A DNA stretch of 64,000 nucleotides, from contig SSNP01000050.1 of the NCBI GenBank assembly GCA_006937955.1, forward strand, positions 2,957,261 to 3,021,260. The letters are read 5' to 3'. Under the pieces are notes generated by a model, which saw only the letters and a list, made by a program, of their open reading frames with translations, did no database searches and had not been told where the DNA came from. Shown one piece after another: positions 60,955-64,000 of the stretch. The stretch is from Pachypanchax playfairii (taxonomy: Eukaryota; Chordata; Actinopteri; Cyprinodontiformes; Aplocheilidae). Within the stretch, counting starts at the first letter, position 1; every line of letters starts with the position of its first letter. Position numbers and translations under genes: made by a program.

Positions 60955-63136
60955 ACAGTCTTCAGTGAATGGCTCTTGTTGGATCAGACTGGATCCCATT
61001 GGACTGATTTCAAAAGCAGCAGCTTGTCACATGATCACGTTTTTGTTGCCAGGAAACCAGAGTTAACTCCAGAACAAAACTGTGTGAGACAAGAGTGGCA
61101 TGTAATTTTCACATGTGCTTTTGAAGTTTTTTTGGTTTTATATGTTTATCCATTTCCTTTAGAGATGATGTTCTTTATTATTTTCTTACTTGACTTGTAT
61201 GTTTTTTTTTAATTGCCTGAAAAATAAAAATGCTCCAAGTGAATCAACCATGTTCACCAACCTTGAGCTATTAGTCTTTCAATTCCTAAAACATATTATT
61301 CAGTGTGATGGGAACTGTAGCTTTTTTTCAGGGAACTAGATCCTTTGGCGTAGTAAAATGATCATTTTGAGGCTTCAATTTTTTTTTTTATGTGGAGGTA
61401 AGAATGGAATGAAAAAACAATAAACAAACAAACAACTACATCCATGTATGACACCAAAGTAAACTTGGAACTTAAGTGCTAACAGGCCAAAACACTAAAT
61501 AAAACTAAAACCAAACACAAAAATCAAGAGGTGCTGGTGAGTTCATTATGTCATTACTAACTGCCTCACATACAGAGAGAGAAAAATAACCACTTCCCCT
61601 ATAAAGCTCAAGAATTCCTCATCTCATGAACGCCTCTCCTTCTACAGGCATTTCCCTTTGGATTCAAAGATCTATAAAGAAATACTCACCTGTCTACCGA
61701 CCCCTGTACTCCTCTCTGACATTGCTCCAGTGGTAAATCAGCTTCATTTATTATCATCCCAAGTTGCCTTTAGGTTTCTAACATGGATCTTTGACACTGG
61801 GTCAATGTCAACTGATGAACTCTAATTTGTACGTTTTCAATTACTGTAAATAAACCTCGTGAATTTCCTTCCAGTTCTAGGGTGCATTTAGATTCTGAGT
61901 ATCTCTTGTCATTACAAACCTGCATGCAGGTAAAATTTAGAACAGGATCAACTCAGCCTTCTGCAGATCTCGACACTTTGCGCTAAGCTAAGAGAATATG
62001 TGATTGTTAATGTGAAAGACCAATCTTGGAAAAGATCCACAGAGGAAAACAAATCTTTAACACAAATACATAAGCAGTCTGGAGGGAGACCAGTAATAAC
62101 AAATCACGATTCGGAGCATGACCACCCACAGTTGGCAGATTGGTCGGTGTGGAGTTGCCAGCTCTGAAATCGTCCAGCCGATGTATTAGTCACCTGCCAG
62201 TCATCACTGGGACTCAGCCAGAAATGGAATCGGCTGATTTTAAGGACTGAACATTTCACAAAAATAACAAAAATAACAAAAAAATACATACATATATACA
62301 GTATGGACTTCCTTTTAAGAGCAGGAAGTAAATAAAAGATGCTTTCAAGCAAAATATATTAAAAATGTTTTAACCTTTGATTTAATTTTTTTTGGTTTAA
62401 GGTGGAGATAAGTGAGGGGGACAGACACATGAGAAGGAAAGCAGCAGGGATGCAAGGTGATAGTAAGACAGGCTGTTTCCTGCATGATGGGGGAGGGGTG
62501 TCAGATTATGTGGGTAAAGCTGCAGAAATAGGAGATTATATGTGGCACTAAAGGAGCATGAAATAGAATTGGGTAAGTGTTGTAGTGTGTGCTGCACCCC
62601 AGTCTGGATCTCTGCTTTAAAAGGCCGAAGATCTCAGTCAAAAAAACAAAAAAATAACAGCCTTTTGTACATGTTGTTGCTGAAAACAAGAATAATGTAT
62701 TTTATATGTTATCATGCATTAAAACAAAATTGAGAAAGAATTTGAGCCATAAATTCCAAAAATTGTACTTAACAGTTTGCAAATTTAATCACCTCTTTTT
62801 GTTGTCTGCTCCAGCTAATTTCTTCAAATATTGGTTTCCTTAAACCTTTTGGCTTTTTAATAAATTCTAAACACTTTCTGTGCTGTAATCTAAAATCTCA
62901 GCTCCCCATCAGAAACAGAACATGTTCTTAAAGTAGATGAACTCGTGTTCAGCTGTGTCTGGGATTGAAAATGTCCGATCACTGTCACAAAGATCTGACC
63001 TGATGGGTGCAGAACACTTTAGATCACATTAGAGTTTCACTCCCTCTGACAGCAGATTGAGAGCTATCTGAAGTTTTCAATCCTGGATCGAGGAAAGTAC
63101 TTGTCCATCTTCCTGTGTTTTTATAGCCTTGCGCTG

Positions 63137-63191
63137 CAAGACGGATTCTCGCGACATTTGGAGTTTTCCAAACCCACGAAAATCCGTCTTG
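63137..63191. repeat. Perfect 11-bp inverted repeat, potential hairpin
   Basis: CAAGACGGATT at 63137-63147 and AATCCGTCTTG at 63181-63191 are exact reverse complements separated by 33 bp that include TCTCGCGACA. The GC-rich arms stand out from AT-rich surroundings; probably part of a short foldback repeat. Confidence 0.7.
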
Positions 63192-63269
63192 TACTACTCC
63201 ATAGACAACCGTCTATTTTGGTAAAAAAAAAAAAGCACAAATTTTAAAATCTAATTTTCCAAACAGAAC

Positions 63270-63350
63270 ATTTTTGAGTATCGGATCAGTATCAACGATA
63301 TTTATACGATATATCGATACGATATAACGATATATAAAATTTATTTGAAT
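63270..63350. repeat. GATATCGATACG-type repeat fragment
   Basis: Runs of ATACGATATATCGATACGAT and TAACGATATATAAAAT resemble the ends of fish hAT-type repeats similar to that near 52600. Ends unresolved. Confidence 0.4.
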
Positions 63351-64000
63351 CGGAAAGAAATTTAGTGGTAATGCACATCACTGCTCCAGTGATTAACAAA
63401 GGACCACACTGTGAAGGATTCTTTTGAGTTCTACAAACTGTTGCTGAAACTGATAACAATGTGAAGGTTTAAAAAATAGTGTTCATGTTAAGCTTGATAT
63501 GTTTTTTTGTTTTACGTCAGAGCTGTAAATAGACAGCTGCAGCCACTTTTAGTTTTGGCTCCCCACTGTTAGCTGTTAGCTTGTAAATCTATTCAGAACT
63601 AATCTCTGGTTTTCCAGGCAGATCATTCACTGGATCCAAACACAATCAAAATCCTTGCAAATTTTAAATGATATCTGTTGGCACTTAAGCCTTCATCAGA
63701 AAGATACAGTTTGTCATGTGATTTGAGTTCAGAGAGAAAATTCATCTTCACACAGTTTAAAGCATTTGCATTTACACAGAAAGGCTTCTAACCATGACAG
63801 TTGTTTCCATCTCAGGGTCTGTCATAACTGAACCGGAGATTTTTACAAGACACAAGTGCCACAAAGTCTGAAACTGCATTCATTAGCAGTTTTAAAAGCT
63901 ATTAAAAAGCAAAAAAGAAACAACAAAAAAGGTTCAGACTCACTGTCACAAAGTCTTCATAAAAAAACAAATGGACTCTCTGACAGCTGCAGGAACACAC

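Larger units (their letters stand above)
33676..64000 (-). other. entrep2: Presumed long upstream intron of entrep2, with no recognised host exon
   Basis: Upstream of the exon at 33675-33565 (acceptor at 33677-33676) the gene must continue, because that exon starts inside a membrane helix. I looked on the minus strand for the conserved preceding family exon (a Cys-Pro-Phe-Trp helix region ending in W-K-R-P-L) and found none. The stretch is AT-rich and is dominated by transposons and repeats listed separately; the parts between them hold nothing I can name. That it is all one intron is inference. Confidence 0.5.

Overview
The window looks like vertebrate nuclear DNA, most likely a teleost fish. 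It has short exons with GT/AG splice sites separated by long AT-rich introns. It carries fish-type DNA transposons (Sleeping Beauty-like Tc1, hAT-, piggyBac- and Harbinger-like MITEs) and three genes whose proteins align closely with vertebrate CTDSPL2, GOLM2 (CASC4) and an ENTREP/FAM189 protein. All three host genes lie on the minus strand, so transcription runs right to left. I rebuilt the exon chains by matching splice sites, reading phase and remembered protein homology. No bacterial-type operons, rRNA, tRNA or CRISPR arrays were seen.

Layout: 1-8640 is ctdspl2 (3'UTR at the left edge, 12 coding exons from 4526 down to 1235, and a non-coding first exon and CpG-bearing promoter near 8434-8640). 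8640-16557 is golm2, ten coding exons; its likely poly(A) signal is only about 300 bp upstream of the ctdspl2 promoter. 16558-19522 is intergenic DNA plus the entrep2 3'UTR. 19523-33675 holds the last ten coding exons of an ENTREP/FAM189 gene, called entrep2 (fam189a1) because the neighbours are genes of the human chromosome 15q type. 33676-64000 has no exon I can recognise and is read as the long upstream intron of entrep2; the 5' exons lie beyond the right edge.

The three genes do not form a pathway. CTDSPL2 is a nuclear HAD-family phosphatase, GOLM2 is a type II Golgi membrane protein, and ENTREP2 is a multi-pass endosomal protein with PPxY motifs for WW-domain ubiquitin ligases. golm2-ctdspl2 is the conserved vertebrate pair; entrep2 beside it differs from human, where the locus is far away on the same arm.

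The accessory interest is in the repeats: two nearly identical Tc1 elements 1.3 kb apart (one with an intact 340-aa DD34E transposase, one with a single-base frameshift), three copies of a roughly 560-bp TTAA-flanked repeat that carries what looks like a promoter plus an ATG-bearing first exon with splice donor, a clean hAT MITE with a perfect 8-bp target duplication, a piggyBac-like MITE, a Harbinger-like repeat split by the Tc1 insertion, and a Myb/SANT-like coding relic. I did not find a clearly new biological system; the promoter-bearing MITE family is the strongest lead.
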